From: Myxococcales bacterium
GTDB taxonomy: Bacteria > Myxococcota_A > Polyangia > Haliangiales > Haliangiaceae
Assembly (NCBI GenBank): GCA_028287115.1
Contig: JAQBQF010000091.1
Coordinates: 1 to 64,000, forward strand
Direction of reading: 5' to 3'
DNA: 64,000 nt
Each line of letters opens with the position of its first letter. Position 1 is the first letter of the stretch. The notes under the pieces were generated by a model, which saw only the letters and a program-made list of their open reading frames with translations, did not search any database and was not told the origin of the DNA. The position numbers and the translations under genes are program-made. Shown here in pieces: positions 46,989 through 56,645 of this stretch.

Positions 46989-47609
46989 GTGATCTGGATC
47001 TTGCTCGTGATTCTCACTGTGGTAGGCGGTGTGGCCGCGGTCGGGGTCGCCTCGAACGAGCGCCGCAAGGCCCTGGGGCCCGGGAGCGTCAAGGCGCTTC
47101 CCGAGGGTGGGCAGCACGTCGAGCGGAGCGTGCGAGATCTGCGCGTCGATGACATCCTGACGATCGACGGGCACGATTTTGTCGTCGAAGGCCTGATCGC
47201 GTACGACGAAGACGGACATCGCTGGATCGCGGGACGCTGCGTCGATGACCGAGATGTCCGGTGGATCGTGGTCGGGATCGAACGTGCCGGCGCCGGCGCG
47301 ACCCGGATGCTCGAGGATGACGACACGCTGCAGCTCGCCGGATATCCGCCCGAAGCGATCGTTGTGGGCGAGGTGCGTTACGCGCTCGATAAACGGGGCA
47401 CCGCGACGGCCGAGCTCCGCGGTGATGTCGGCTCGCTCGCGGGTCTCACGAAGGATCGCCCGCCGGGGCACGTCGAGCGCTGCCGGTGGTGGCTCTACAA
47501 CGCGCCGGGTGAGGACACGCTGCTCGTCGAGCAATGGGGTTCCGACTTCCGGGCGCTCCGCGGCAAGAAGGTCGGAGAGGGCACGATCGACTTGATGCAG
47601 GCGAGCTGA
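46989..47609 (+). CDS. DUF4178-type single-TM protein
   Basis: A 206 aa protein with a GTG start at 46989 and an N-terminal TM helix (VIWILLVILTVVGGVAAVGVA), then about 180 soluble residues with the DUF4178-like pattern 'RVDDILTIDGHDFVVEGLIAYDEDGHRWIAGRCVDD', followed by a second half of similar strands. The soluble part should face the cytoplasm or periplasm as a small beta barrel. In other bacteria DUF4178 proteins sit with spermidine-synthase-like or PspA-type genes; none is here. Role unknown. Its promoter region is shared with the E1 alpha operon. Confidence 0.72.
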   Translation: MIWILLVILTVVGGVAAVGVASNERRKALGPGSVKALPEGGQHVERSVRDLRVDDILTIDGHDFVVEGLIAYDEDGHRWIAGRCVDDRDVRWIVVGIERAGAGATRMLEDDDTLQLAGYPPEAIVVGEVRYALDKRGTATAELRGDVGSLAGLTKDRPPGHVERCRWWLYNAPGEDTLLVEQWGSDFRALRGKKVGEGTIDLMQAS

Positions 47610-47688
47610 GGCGAGGCTTGCCGCTCGCTGCCGTGAAGATCGCGTGATCCGCGGGCTCGGAAGGCAGGAGACTCGGTAAGCTGTAGGG

Positions 47689-49332
47689 ATGGTCACGAGA
47701 CGGAACGATCCAGCGAGTGCTGGTAAGGCGGCCGGCTCTCAGAAGATGGTGACTCGTGCCTGGTGGCACGCGATGGCGAGCGACAAGGAGTCGCGCGCGT
47801 ACCTGCAAGCCCGCTTGGTCGTGTTGTCGCGGCTGATGTTCTGGAGCTTCATCGCGCTACTCGCGATGATGGTCCTCTTGTATGCGCGCTATCCGCTGAT
47901 CGAGCCGAAGCGCAACCACTCGATCTATGCGGTGGCCGGAACCGGCGTGCTCATCCTCGTCCTGATCTGGTTTGGCCTGCTGTCGCGTCGGACGCTGTCG
48001 ATGCGCACCCTCTACGTGATCGACGCATTCTACATGGGCGGCACCGGCACGATTTTCGCGGCTGCCGCGGTGCTCGCGTCGGATCTGCACCTGTCGTCGA
48101 CCGCGAATATCTTGTGGTCGTGCTTCGTCGTGTTCCTGCGTACGATCGTCGTGCCGAGCACCGGCCGGCGCACCGCGGTCGTCAGTGCGATCACGTTTGT
48201 TCCGATGGTGATCGCGGCGGTCATGCTGTCGAGCGAGCAGGAGCTACCCGCCGACGCCTTCGTGTTCAGCGTCGTGCTGATCGCGGCGGTCGTCATCTTG
48301 CTCGCCACCGTTGGGTCGCGGCTGATCTTCGGCTTGCGCCAGCAAGTCAGCGCGGCGATGCGGCTCGGTCAGTACACCCTCGACAGCAAGATCGGTGAAG
48401 GCGGCAACGGCGCCGTCTATCGCGCGCACCACGCGCTGTTGCGGCGGCCGACCGCGGTGAAGCTCGTCCGTCCCGACAAGACCAACGCCGAGACGATCAA
48501 TCGGTTCGAGCGCGAGGTCCAGCACATGAGCCTTCTGACCCATCCGAATTCGGTCGCGGTCTACGACTACGGCCGGAGTCCCGATGGCGTGTTCTATTAC
48601 GTGATGGAGTATCTCGACGGCATCGATCTCCAGAAGCTCGTCGAGCGATTCGGGCCGCAACCCGGCGATCGCGTGATCTCGATCCTCGTCCAGATCTGCG
48701 GCGCGCTTGCGGAGGCGCATCGGCGCGGCCTCATCCATCGCGACATCAAGCCCGCGAACGTGATCCTGTGCGAGCGCGGCGATGTGCCGGATGTGGCAAA
48801 GGTCGTCGACTTCGGGCTCGTCAAAGAGTTCACGTCGAATGAAGGCGTGACTTCGCGCATGGTGCTCGGGACGCCGGCATACCTCGCCCCGGAGGCGATC
48901 ACGGCTCCCGGCGAAGTCGGTCCAGCCGCGGATCTCTATGCACTCGGTGCGGTCGGCTATTTCTTGCTGACGGGTCAGTGCGTGTTCGTCGGCAAGACCG
49001 CCGTCGATGTTTGCGTCCAGCACACCACCGCGACGCCCGTGCCGCCATCACGGCGAGTGCTGACCCCGATCAGCGCCGAGCTCGAGCAGATCTTGCTGCG
49101 CTGCCTGGCGAAACATCCCGCGGACCGGCCCGAGAGCGCCGGCGAGCTCGCGCAGCTGCTGCGGAGCGTTCCTCCGAGTGGCCGATGGTCCGACGCCGAG
49201 GCCGTCACGTGGTGGGCCAAGTTCACGCGGGCCGACGAGCCGTCGTCGACCTCGCAAACGACGACGATCACCATCGATCTCGAGCAACGCGAGGTCGAGC
49301 CGGCGCAGCCTGCGGTCGAAGCCCTGAACTAA
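47689..49332 (+). CDS. Ser/Thr kinase with N-terminal membrane domain
   Basis: A 547 aa protein with an unusual layout: an N-terminal membrane domain of about six helices (about 45-220: LMFWSFIALLAMMVLLYA, IYAVAGTGVLILVLIWFGLL and so on) followed by a cytoplasmic kinase domain (about 229-500). The glycine loop is GEGGNGAVY (from Gly236), then AVKLV, HRDIKPAN (350-357), DFG and APEAI; all catalytic residues are present. Usual bacterial kinases have the kinase N-terminal and the TM after it. The membrane domain may be a sensor. The last 4 nt overlap the convergent histidine-kinase gene. Confidence 0.92.
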   Translation: MVTRRNDPASAGKAAGSQKMVTRAWWHAMASDKESRAYLQARLVVLSRLMFWSFIALLAMMVLLYARYPLIEPKRNHSIYAVAGTGVLILVLIWFGLLSRRTLSMRTLYVIDAFYMGGTGTIFAAAAVLASDLHLSSTANILWSCFVVFLRTIVVPSTGRRTAVVSAITFVPMVIAAVMLSSEQELPADAFVFSVVLIAAVVILLATVGSRLIFGLRQQVSAAMRLGQYTLDSKIGEGGNGAVYRAHHALLRRPTAVKLVRPDKTNAETINRFEREVQHMSLLTHPNSVAVYDYGRSPDGVFYYVMEYLDGIDLQKLVERFGPQPGDRVISILVQICGALAEAHRRGLIHRDIKPANVILCERGDVPDVAKVVDFGLVKEFTSNEGVTSRMVLGTPAYLAPEAITAPGEVGPAADLYALGAVGYFLLTGQCVFVGKTAVDVCVQHTTATPVPPSRRVLTPISAELEQILLRCLAKHPADRPESAGELAQLLRSVPPSGRWSDAEAVTWWAKFTRADEPSSTSQTTTITIDLEQREVEPAQPAVEALN

Positions 49333-50474
49333 CGCGGAAGATCGAACGTGAACGTCGTGCCTCTGCTCAGCTCGCTCTGCACCGTCAACATCCCGCCGTA
49401 GCTCGCGACGATCTCGCGGACCACCGAGAGCCCGAGGCCGGTGCCATTCTCGCCCTTCGTCGTGTAGAACGCCTCGAAGATCTTCTCGAGCTTGTCGGAG
49501 GGAATGCCACTGCCGGTGTCGCGGACGGAGCACACGACGCGACTGCCGTCCGCGCTCGGCTCGACCTCGACGGTGACGCCGCCGGCTCCGGAGATCGCGT
49601 CGACCGCGTTGGTCACGAGATTGACGAGGATCTGTTCGATCCGCGTGCGATTGACCGTGACGGTCACCTGCTCGGGAGGCAACAGCAACTTGCAGTCGAC
49701 ACGCCCGAGCTTGCCGGCGAGCCTCAGCATGGCGACGACATCGCGCACGACGGCATTGAGATCGATCGGAGCGACGTGATCGGGCCCGGGCCTTGCGAGC
49801 TGGATCAGGCGGTGACCGTGTTGCGTGATGTGCTCGCCGACGCGCTCGAGGTCGGGCAGTAACTGACGGGTGATCGCGGCGAGGTCGCCGTTGGTCTTGA
49901 GCACGTGCGCGAGCTCGTCGACGGCCGCGACCTGAATCTGGGCGATGTTGCGCAGCTCGTGACCGACGCCACCGGCGAGCGTGCCGAGGGTGGCGCGCCT
50001 CTCCGCGAGCAGCAGCATCTGCCTGCTTTGGGCGAGCTGTTCTTCGATGGATGCGTTGACGGCGAGCAGCTCGGCTTCGGCTTTGCGCCGGCGTGCGATC
50101 TCCGCCTCGTTGTCGGCGAGTAGCTGGCGAACCTCGCGGACGTCTCGCGCGACGAGCACGATGCCCTTCAGGTCGCCTTTCTCGTCGAGCACGGGCGATC
50201 CGGTGACCGAGACGGGAATCTTCTTGCCGTCGCTCGCCACGAGGAAGGACTCCTCGCGACGCAAGATATCGCCATCTCCGATTCGCTTGCGAACGACCGT
50301 GCGCAGCCCCGAGCCTCCGTCGATGAACAGCGATGCGATCTGCTTGCCGCGAAGCTGTTCGACGGAGCAGCCGATGATGTGCGCAGCCGCCGAATTCGCC
50401 ATCGTGACGCACCCGTCCGGATCGATCACGAACAGCGCATCCACCATCGCCTCGATGACGAAGTCGATCACCAC
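49329..50474 (-). CDS. PAS-domain sensor histidine kinase (soluble)
   Basis: A 381 aa cytoplasmic kinase. An N-terminal PAS domain (about 1-115: MVDALFVIDPDGCVTMANSAAAHIIG...LKGIVLVARDV), a helical linker, then the dimerisation/phosphoacceptor helix with His172 (GGVGHELRN), and the ATPase with N box (NLVTNAVDAI), G1 (DTGSGIP), F box (FEAFYTTKG) and G2 (GTGLGLSVV). No receiver domain or TM. No response regulator is adjacent; its partner must be encoded elsewhere. It is flanked by three Ser/Thr kinases and is divergent from the large kinase gene with 48 bp between starts. Confidence 0.94.
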   Translation of the reverse strand: MVIDFVIEAMVDALFVIDPDGCVTMANSAAAHIIGCSVEQLRGKQIASLFIDGGSGLRTVVRKRIGDGDILRREESFLVASDGKKIPVSVTGSPVLDEKGDLKGIVLVARDVREVRQLLADNEAEIARRRKAEAELLAVNASIEEQLAQSRQMLLLAERRATLGTLAGGVGHELRNIAQIQVAAVDELAHVLKTNGDLAAITRQLLPDLERVGEHITQHGHRLIQLARPGPDHVAPIDLNAVVRDVVAMLRLAGKLGRVDCKLLLPPEQVTVTVNRTRIEQILVNLVTNAVDAISGAGGVTVEVEPSADGSRVVCSVRDTGSGIPSDKLEKIFEAFYTTKGENGTGLGLSVVREIVASYGGMLTVQSELSRGTTFTFDLPR

Positions 50475-50522
50475 AGATCACAATATCACGCGCCTCCCAT
50501 CAACGCGCTAGAGTGACGCGGC

Positions 50523-53500
50523 GTGGCTCGCTGTCAGACCTGTCATCGCCGATTGCGGTCCGGAGGAAGCTGTCCGATCCATCACGGTGAGATCGTTCCG
50601 GCCGGGGTATCCCCTTCCGGCGATCCCGCTGCATCACCGGAAGCTGCGGCGCCTCCACGCGCGTGGCCCGAGCCCATCGGAAAATTGCTTGGTGCGGGCG
50701 GCTTTGCGGGAGTGTGGGAGCTCGCGGATCACCGCGTGCTCAAGCTCGCGCACGTCGGCCACGAGCTGGCGCGGGCGCGGCTTTTGCGCGAAGCGGAGGC
50801 GATGTCGGCGATCGGAGCCCCGGCCGTGCCACGGCTGCATGGCACCGGCGTGCTGCCGGACGGTCGCGCGTGGATCGCGATGGACATGATCGAGGGTACG
50901 ACGCTCGCGGATCTCACGACCGGCGGGCCGTCAAAAGCGAACGAAGCGGTCGCGATCGGCCTGGCGATTCTCGAGAGCCTGCGCGCCGTACATCGCGCGC
51001 GGTTCGTGCACCGCGATCTGAAGCCCGACAACCTCGTTCGGCTCGCCGACGGCAGCGTCGTGATTCTCGATCTCGGCCTCGCGCGCAAGCTCCCGGAGGA
51101 TCCAGATGATCCGACGCGCGCGAATGTTCAGGTCGGTTCTCTCGAATACATCCCGCCCGAGCAAATCACCGATTCGGCATCGGTCGACGAGCGCTCCGAT
51201 CTTTATGCGTTCGGCTGCGTGCTCTACGAGCTGTGTGCGGGCCGGCCGCCGTTCGTCGGAGACGCCGCCGCACTCGAACGTGCACACACGGCGCTGCGTC
51301 CGCCCCGGCTCGGGGCGCTGGCCGACGTGCCGAGCGCGGTCGAGGCACTCGTCCACGACTGTCTCCAGAAGGAGCCCGCGCGGCGCCCGGCGAGCGTCGC
51401 GGTCGCGTACGCGCGGCTCGCGTCGGCGAGCGACGAGCCGTTGTTGGTGCGGATGTCGCATTCGATGTCGGTGATTCGCGAAGGCAAGCAGCCGGTGGTG
51501 CTGTTGTGGGCCGAGCTGCCTCGCGTCGATCGAGCGCTGCTCGGCATGTTGACCGCGCGCCGGCTCGTCCTCGCATCTCAGCGCGGGCGGCGCGTGCTCG
51601 CCGCCGTGCTCGGTGGCGAGCATGCCGACCCGGCGACTGCGGCGATCGCCGCGGCGCGCGATCTCGCGGCAGCAGGCGCGCGTGTCGCGTTGCACCTCGA
51701 AGCGTTGCGTGTCGATTCCCCGGCGAGCGGATCGACGATTCACGGTGAGCCCATCGAAAAACCCGAGACGTGGCTGCCGGCGAAGCCGTGGCTCGGCGTC
51801 GTGCTGACGCGTGCGCTCGCGACGGTGACGCAAGCACCGACACGAAGCTCGGAAGCGGGACCGGAGTTTCGCGCGCTCGCCGACGAGGAAGGCTCGCGCG
51901 AGCTGTTCGGCCGCGATGTCTTGTTGACCGATCTCGCGGCCGACGCCGCTGCCGCATTACGCGGTATGCCCGAGTCGTCCGATCGCAGTGGCTCGGGGAC
52001 GTGGCATCCGCAAGGTCCGGCGTTCGCGCTGCTGCTCGGCGAGTCCGGTGTCGGCAAGACCGCGTTCGCGGCCGAGCTCGGCCGCCGGCTCGCGGAGCTC
52101 GGGGTCCGAGTTCACATGGCGGCCGTTCCGGCACCCGGCACCGGGCGGCCGGGTTACACCGCGCTCGCGCCGCTCGCCGGTGACATCAAGGTGCAAGGCT
52201 CGATCATCCGGTCGGTCGGTGATGCGCTGCGTGCGGCTGCCCGCGAACGACCGACGGCGATCATCCTCGACGATCTTCACCTCGCCGAGCACGATCTCCT
52301 CGACGCACTCGAGTATGCGACGCTCGGTGGTGAGCCACTGCCGTTGTGGGTGCTCGGCGTCGCGTCGCCTCGGATCGAAGTGCGACGCCCCGAGCTCGGT
52401 CATCGCGCGGAGCGACACCGGCGCGACGTGTTGCCGTGCCTCGAAGAGGATGCGGCGGTCTCGCTGACGGCGTCGCTGCTGCAGCCTGCCGAGTATCCGC
52501 CGCTGCGCGCGCTGCGCAGGCTCGTCGCGCTAGCCCACGGCAACCCGCTGCATTTGGCGATGCTCGCGCGCGAGATCCACGAGCGAGGTGCAGTTCGCGA
52601 GCGGCCCGGCGGAGGCGGTCACTTCCTCGATATCGGTGCTCTCGACGACCTGCAGCAGCTCGCCTTGGGCCCATGGCTCGCGGCCCGGGATCTCGCCGGG
52701 CTTGGCGCCGAGCTCGTGGCGCTCGCGCGACTGTGCGCGGTGATCGGCGGGGAGATCGGTCGCGATGAGGTGGTCGCGGTAGTCGAAGGTGTCGAGCGGC
52801 GCGGCGGCGCGACGACGCCGATCGACGTCGACATCGGCCTTGCCGAGCTCGTTCGCTCCCAGGTCCTGACGACTTCCGAGCACGGTTATATGTTCCGGCA
52901 GGCGCTCGTCGAAGAAGGTATCTACACGACCACCGACGAAACCGAGCGCCGCGTGCTCCATCAGATGGCCCTCGATTATTGGAAGGCCACCGCCTCCGAC
53001 GATCCGGTGATCGCCGCGCGCATCGCACGTCACGCGGAGGCAGTCGGCGATCGTGACAGCGCGACGACTGCATTTGCAACCCTCGGTGAACGCGCGCATC
53101 GCGAACATCGCTCGTTCGACGCCGAACAGGCGTGGTCGGGCGTGATCCGTAACGCGGTTGGCAGGGACGCCGCGCAGAGCCGCGCACTGATGGGACGCGC
53201 GCGCGCACGCTATCGGCTGCAGCGGATGCGCGATGCCCTCCTCGATCTCGAGGAAGCGACGGAGATTGCGAGACAAGTCGGCGACCTGGAGCTCGAGATC
53301 GAAGCGCTGCTCGAGACCGGGATCGTGCTCGACTTCACCGAGGACTATGCGCGTTCGAAAGAGGTCGCGACCCTCGCGCGAGCTCGGCTCGGTGCGGCGG
53401 CGGCACGATATCCATCGCTCTCGATCGATCTCGATCTCGCCGACGGCCGGGGCATGTTTCGCGAGCAGCGGTTCACCGATGCGGCGATCATGCTGCGTGG

Positions 53501-54224
53501 CGTGCTCAGCTCCGCCCGCGCCGGTCAGCGGCACGAGTCGGCAGCGATCGCGGCGCTCCTCCTCGGTCCGGTGCTCGCCGACCTGCGAGAGCTCGACGAG
53601 GCCGAGCACGTGTTTGCGGAGATGATCGCCGATTGTCAGGCGCTCGGCGATCGGTTCCATCTGGCAGCCGCGTACGGCAACCGCGCCTGGCTGTGGACCG
53701 CGCGAGGAAGCGTCGATCGAACCGAGGCCGATCTGCGACTCGTGATTCAGCTCGCCCGCGAAGCCGGACAGGCTCATTTCGAGCGCGCGGCGACCCACAA
53801 TCTCGCGGAACATCGACTGTGGCAGAACGAGCTCGACGAGGCCCTGCAGCTCGCACGGCGTGGTCTCGCGCTGCAAAGCCGAGCGGGAGAAGGCAGCACG
53901 CGTCCGGATCGGTTGCTGCTCGCACGGGTGATCGCCGCCGCCGGACCGACCGACGAGCTTCGCGCGCTCCTCCGCTCGTTCGAAGACGAATCGGGAATCG
54001 GTGTCGAGGATGCACTCGTGATCGATGTGCTGCGCGGGATGACGCACGACCCCGCGAACCTCGCGAGCGCGCTCGAGCAGATCCGGCCGCTCTACGTTGG
54101 ACTGCGCCTGGAGCTGTGGCAGCTCGGTGCTCGTCACGGGGTCTTGCCCCCCGGCCTTCGGGACGAGGCGATCGCGCTCGCTCGAACGGATCCGGTCTGG
54201 GTGCGTAGAATCAGCGAATTCTGA
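50523..54224 (+). CDS. multidomain Ser/Thr kinase with cyclase-like, AAA and TPR regions
   Basis: A 1233 aa cytoplasmic protein. The N-terminus has a Cys/His cluster (CQTCHRRLRSGGSCPIHH, residues 4-21), likely zinc-binding. The kinase domain (about 48-295) has an odd glycine loop (GAGGFAGVWEL), HRDLKPDN (163-170) and DLG instead of DFG, which still binds Mg. Then comes a region with the outline of a degenerate nucleotide-cyclase domain (about 320-430), an AAA/STAND-type ATPase with Walker A GESGVGKT (506-513), a helical part, and TPR-like repeats to the C-terminus (about 820-1200). This is the PknK/LuxR-like regulator layout but without a DNA-binding domain. Probably a signal integrator. Confidence 0.9.
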   Translation: MARCQTCHRRLRSGGSCPIHHGEIVPAGVSPSGDPAASPEAAAPPRAWPEPIGKLLGAGGFAGVWELADHRVLKLAHVGHELARARLLREAEAMSAIGAPAVPRLHGTGVLPDGRAWIAMDMIEGTTLADLTTGGPSKANEAVAIGLAILESLRAVHRARFVHRDLKPDNLVRLADGSVVILDLGLARKLPEDPDDPTRANVQVGSLEYIPPEQITDSASVDERSDLYAFGCVLYELCAGRPPFVGDAAALERAHTALRPPRLGALADVPSAVEALVHDCLQKEPARRPASVAVAYARLASASDEPLLVRMSHSMSVIREGKQPVVLLWAELPRVDRALLGMLTARRLVLASQRGRRVLAAVLGGEHADPATAAIAAARDLAAAGARVALHLEALRVDSPASGSTIHGEPIEKPETWLPAKPWLGVVLTRALATVTQAPTRSSEAGPEFRALADEEGSRELFGRDVLLTDLAADAAAALRGMPESSDRSGSGTWHPQGPAFALLLGESGVGKTAFAAELGRRLAELGVRVHMAAVPAPGTGRPGYTALAPLAGDIKVQGSIIRSVGDALRAAARERPTAIILDDLHLAEHDLLDALEYATLGGEPLPLWVLGVASPRIEVRRPELGHRAERHRRDVLPCLEEDAAVSLTASLLQPAEYPPLRALRRLVALAHGNPLHLAMLAREIHERGAVRERPGGGGHFLDIGALDDLQQLALGPWLAARDLAGLGAELVALARLCAVIGGEIGRDEVVAVVEGVERRGGATTPIDVDIGLAELVRSQVLTTSEHGYMFRQALVEEGIYTTTDETERRVLHQMALDYWKATASDDPVIAARIARHAEAVGDRDSATTAFATLGERAHREHRSFDAEQAWSGVIRNAVGRDAAQSRALMGRARARYRLQRMRDALLDLEEATEIARQVGDLELEIEALLETGIVLDFTEDYARSKEVATLARARLGAAAARYPSLSIDLDLADGRGMFREQRFTDAAIMLRGVLSSARAGQRHESAAIAALLLGPVLADLRELDEAEHVFAEMIADCQALGDRFHLAAAYGNRAWLWTARGSVDRTEADLRLVIQLAREAGQAHFERAATHNLAEHRLWQNELDEALQLARRGLALQSRAGEGSTRPDRLLLARVIAAAGPTDELRALLRSFEDESGIGVEDALVIDVLRGMTHDPANLASALEQIRPLYVGLRLELWQLGARHGVLPPGLRDEAIALARTDPVWVRRISEF

Positions 54225-54363
54225 GGGCTACGATGTAGGCGTGCCGACACGCTGGATCACCTCGGCCCCGATCTGGATACGTCGCAGAAGCTCGTAAACA
54301 GCGATACGATTCGGGTGAACCTTGAGCGACAGCCGAAATCGCAAACCGAGAACGACCGGGGCC
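54225..54363. other. short gap with uncertain start of the next kinase
   Basis: Between the large kinase and the next one there is no gene. The next frame can start at TTG 54322 or ATG 54364; no strong ribosome site marks either. Confidence 0.4.
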
Positions 54364-55542
54364 ATGGAGGCATTTGTGTCTTCAGCGCCAGCACCGCACG
54401 TTGCCGGTTATCGCGTGGAGCGTTTGGTCGGCGAAGGCGGCTTCGGTCAGGTCTGGCGCGGTACCCGCGACGACGGCAGTCTCGTCGCGATCAAGATCTT
54501 GCATCTCGAGCTCATTCGATCGAACGACGCGCTGACGCGCTTCGAACGCGAGCTCGAGGCCATCGAACGCCTCAACCATCGCAACGTCGTGCGCGCGTTC
54601 GATCACGGCTCGCTCGAGGACGGCCGACCGTTTCTCGTCCTCGAATACATCGAAGGACCTAGTCTTCGCGACGTCATTCACGAACGTGGATCGTTGCCGC
54701 CACAAGAGATGCTCGCGATCTTCGAGCCACTCTGCGACGCGCTCACAACGGCTCACGCGGTCGGACTCGTTCACCGCGATGTCAAAGCCTCGAACGTGAT
54801 CATCGGTCACGACGCGCTAGGAGCGAGGCCCGTGTTGCTCGACTTCGGTCTCGTCAAGCTCACCGATCAAACCGGCCCGGGTCTGACGTCATCACGAAGC
54901 ATGCTCGGCACACCGGCTGCGATGGCTCCAGAACAGATGCGAGGGCAGCCGGTCGATGCACGGACCGACGTCTACGCGATGGGGCTGCTCGCGTATCACA
55001 TGCTGACGGGCGCGGTCGCGTTCGGCGGAGCGCCTGGGGTGGTCCAGAGCTATCTGCAGGTCCACGGACCGAGGCCACGGCCATCGGCGAAGGTCGACAT
55101 CGATCCCGCGATCGACGAGCCGATCGTCCGAGCACTCCAGCCGGATCCAAACGCCCGATTTACGACGCCGGGGGATCTGTTCGACGCACTCCGCGCCGTG
55201 ATCGCGCCGACGTCGGTTGGCAGCGAGCAGGACGTCGTTACCCTGTATGTCGAAGGTGGGCCGGCCGATCTCGCTCTGGCGTCCGCCGCGGCCACCGGGG
55301 CCGGGATGACCATCGCGATGGCAGCCCCGGATAGCCTGATCGCGGTCGCTTACAGAAGTGACCTCGAGGTCGCGGCGATCTGTAACAAGCTCGCCGACCT
55401 GGCGTCGACCGCCAAGATGGCCCTTGGTACGAGCCGGGCGACGATCTGCGGCAGTGTAGTCGATGGCCCGGCACTCGATATTGAAGGCTGGTCGCCATAC
55501 CCGCTCGATCTCGGCCTGTGGGTCTCCCCGGAACTAACGTAG
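54364..55542 (+). CDS. Ser/Thr kinase with degenerate cyclase-like C-terminal domain
   Basis: A 392 aa kinase from ATG 54364 (406 aa from the in-frame TTG 54322). Kinase domain with GEGGFGQVWRG, AIKIL, HRDVKASN (HRD at 137 from the ATG), DFGLVKL and APEQM; complete. The C-terminal part (about 285-392) reads like a small alpha/beta domain related to the nucleotide-cyclase-like domains fused to myxobacterial kinases: VVTLYVEGGPADLALASAAATGAG...GTSRATICGSVVDG. No TM, so cytoplasmic. It lies close behind the large kinase in the same direction; a common transcript is possible. Confidence 0.92.
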   Translation: MEAFVSSAPAPHVAGYRVERLVGEGGFGQVWRGTRDDGSLVAIKILHLELIRSNDALTRFERELEAIERLNHRNVVRAFDHGSLEDGRPFLVLEYIEGPSLRDVIHERGSLPPQEMLAIFEPLCDALTTAHAVGLVHRDVKASNVIIGHDALGARPVLLDFGLVKLTDQTGPGLTSSRSMLGTPAAMAPEQMRGQPVDARTDVYAMGLLAYHMLTGAVAFGGAPGVVQSYLQVHGPRPRPSAKVDIDPAIDEPIVRALQPDPNARFTTPGDLFDALRAVIAPTSVGSEQDVVTLYVEGGPADLALASAAATGAGMTIAMAAPDSLIAVAYRSDLEVAAICNKLADLASTAKMALGTSRATICGSVVDGPALDIEGWSPYPLDLGLWVSPELT

Positions 55543-55621
55543 GTCCTCGGCGCACTGCAGCGATTGTGTCGTCAACATGCTTCCTTGCGGCTGGCTGCAC
55601 ATGACGTGCAAAATTAGATTT

Positions 55622-56629
55622 ATGCGCTCCGAGACTCGTTGTGCGGTGTTCGTTGGTTGTGTCTTGGGGCTGTCTGCGTGCGTTGCGGACGAAAGTCTCA
55701 GCAGCAATTCGCAGTCGGTGACGACGCTCAACCGGCTCGCGTCGAACCGACTCGCGTCGAACCGACTCGCGTCGAACCGACTCGCGAGCAATCAGCTCGC
55801 GCTCAACGACAACGGTGGCGCGGAGCTCATGTCGACCGACGACGGGCGCAACGTCCTCAGCTACATCGTCGGCTGTGCGATCGATGCAGGTGATTCGATC
55901 ATCGCGTTTCATCGTCCCGCCGGTGGCTGCTCGGCAGACGCCGACTGCGGCACGTTGACGACCGGCAGCTGCCAGCCGAACGGAAGCTGCAAATACACGT
56001 TCCCGGGAAACCTCGACCTCGCGCCCCAATGGGTCGATCACAACCTCGATGAAGCAGGTCAAGGTTGGATCAGCGCCTGTATGTTCGCGCGCGTGAACGC
56101 CCATGACACCGCCGAAGAGATCTCACTCCACGGGGAGCACCCGGCGCTCACGGTGGGGATCGATGAAGGCCTCCTCTACAGGATCGAAGAAGGCGCGTTC
56201 TACGGCAACATGTTCCTCTCGAGCGATCGCCACCTCGAGCTCCGGGACTTCGCGCACGTCTGCCGCGGCGAAGGCCAGGCCTCGGGCGAGTTCGGTGGCC
56301 TCGTCGACCGCGATTGCGCGGAGCCCGATCCGAGCAATCCAGCGATCAGCCAGTGCGGCTTCTCGTACGAGGGCGACTGCGCCGACTACACCCCGCTCTA
56401 CCCGAGCGCCTTTGCGTGCGACGAGCGCGAGAGCGGCGATCCTTGCGAGGACTCGCACGGCTCGCACGGCGATGACGACCGTGATGGCCATCATCGCCAT
56501 CGCCACGAGTGCTCCCCCACCGCAGATCACGGGTTCTATTACGAGGGTTGCCACGTCGCGGCGGGACCTCGCCGGTCGTGGGGGCATCGAGGGTTCCAAC
56601 AGGTCATCACGACGTTCGTGACTCCGTAG
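55622..56629 (+). CDS. lipoprotein with NRLAS repeats and a Cys-rich domain
   Basis: A 335 aa lipoprotein, ATG 55622, with a signal ending GLSAC (lipobox); an upstream Met (55577) would spoil the signal peptide. Residues 37-61 are five pentapeptides NRLAS NRLAS NRLAS NRLAS NQLAL, of a kind that recurs in secreted myxobacterial proteins (similar to NGLSL repeats). The rest is Cys-rich ('CSADADCGTLTTGSCQPNGSCKY', 'QCGFSYEGDCADY') with a His/Asp-rich patch (DSHGSHGDDDRDGHHRHRHEC) that should bind metal. Surface or periplasmic; function unknown. Confidence 0.82.
   Translation: MRSETRCAVFVGCVLGLSACVADESLSSNSQSVTTLNRLASNRLASNRLASNRLASNQLALNDNGGAELMSTDDGRNVLSYIVGCAIDAGDSIIAFHRPAGGCSADADCGTLTTGSCQPNGSCKYTFPGNLDLAPQWVDHNLDEAGQGWISACMFARVNAHDTAEEISLHGEHPALTVGIDEGLLYRIEEGAFYGNMFLSSDRHLELRDFAHVCRGEGQASGEFGGLVDRDCAEPDPSNPAISQCGFSYEGDCADYTPLYPSAFACDERESGDPCEDSHGSHGDDDRDGHHRHRHECSPTADHGFYYEGCHVAAGPRRSWGHRGFQQVITTFVTP
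55730..55804 (+). repeat. five 15-bp tandem repeats encoding NRLAS
   Basis: The 15-bp unit AACCGACTCGCGTCG is repeated five times (first and last units with changes), with the middle copies identical at the DNA level, which suggests recent expansion. Confidence 0.9.
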
Positions 56630-56645
56630 TGCTAACGTTCATGGC

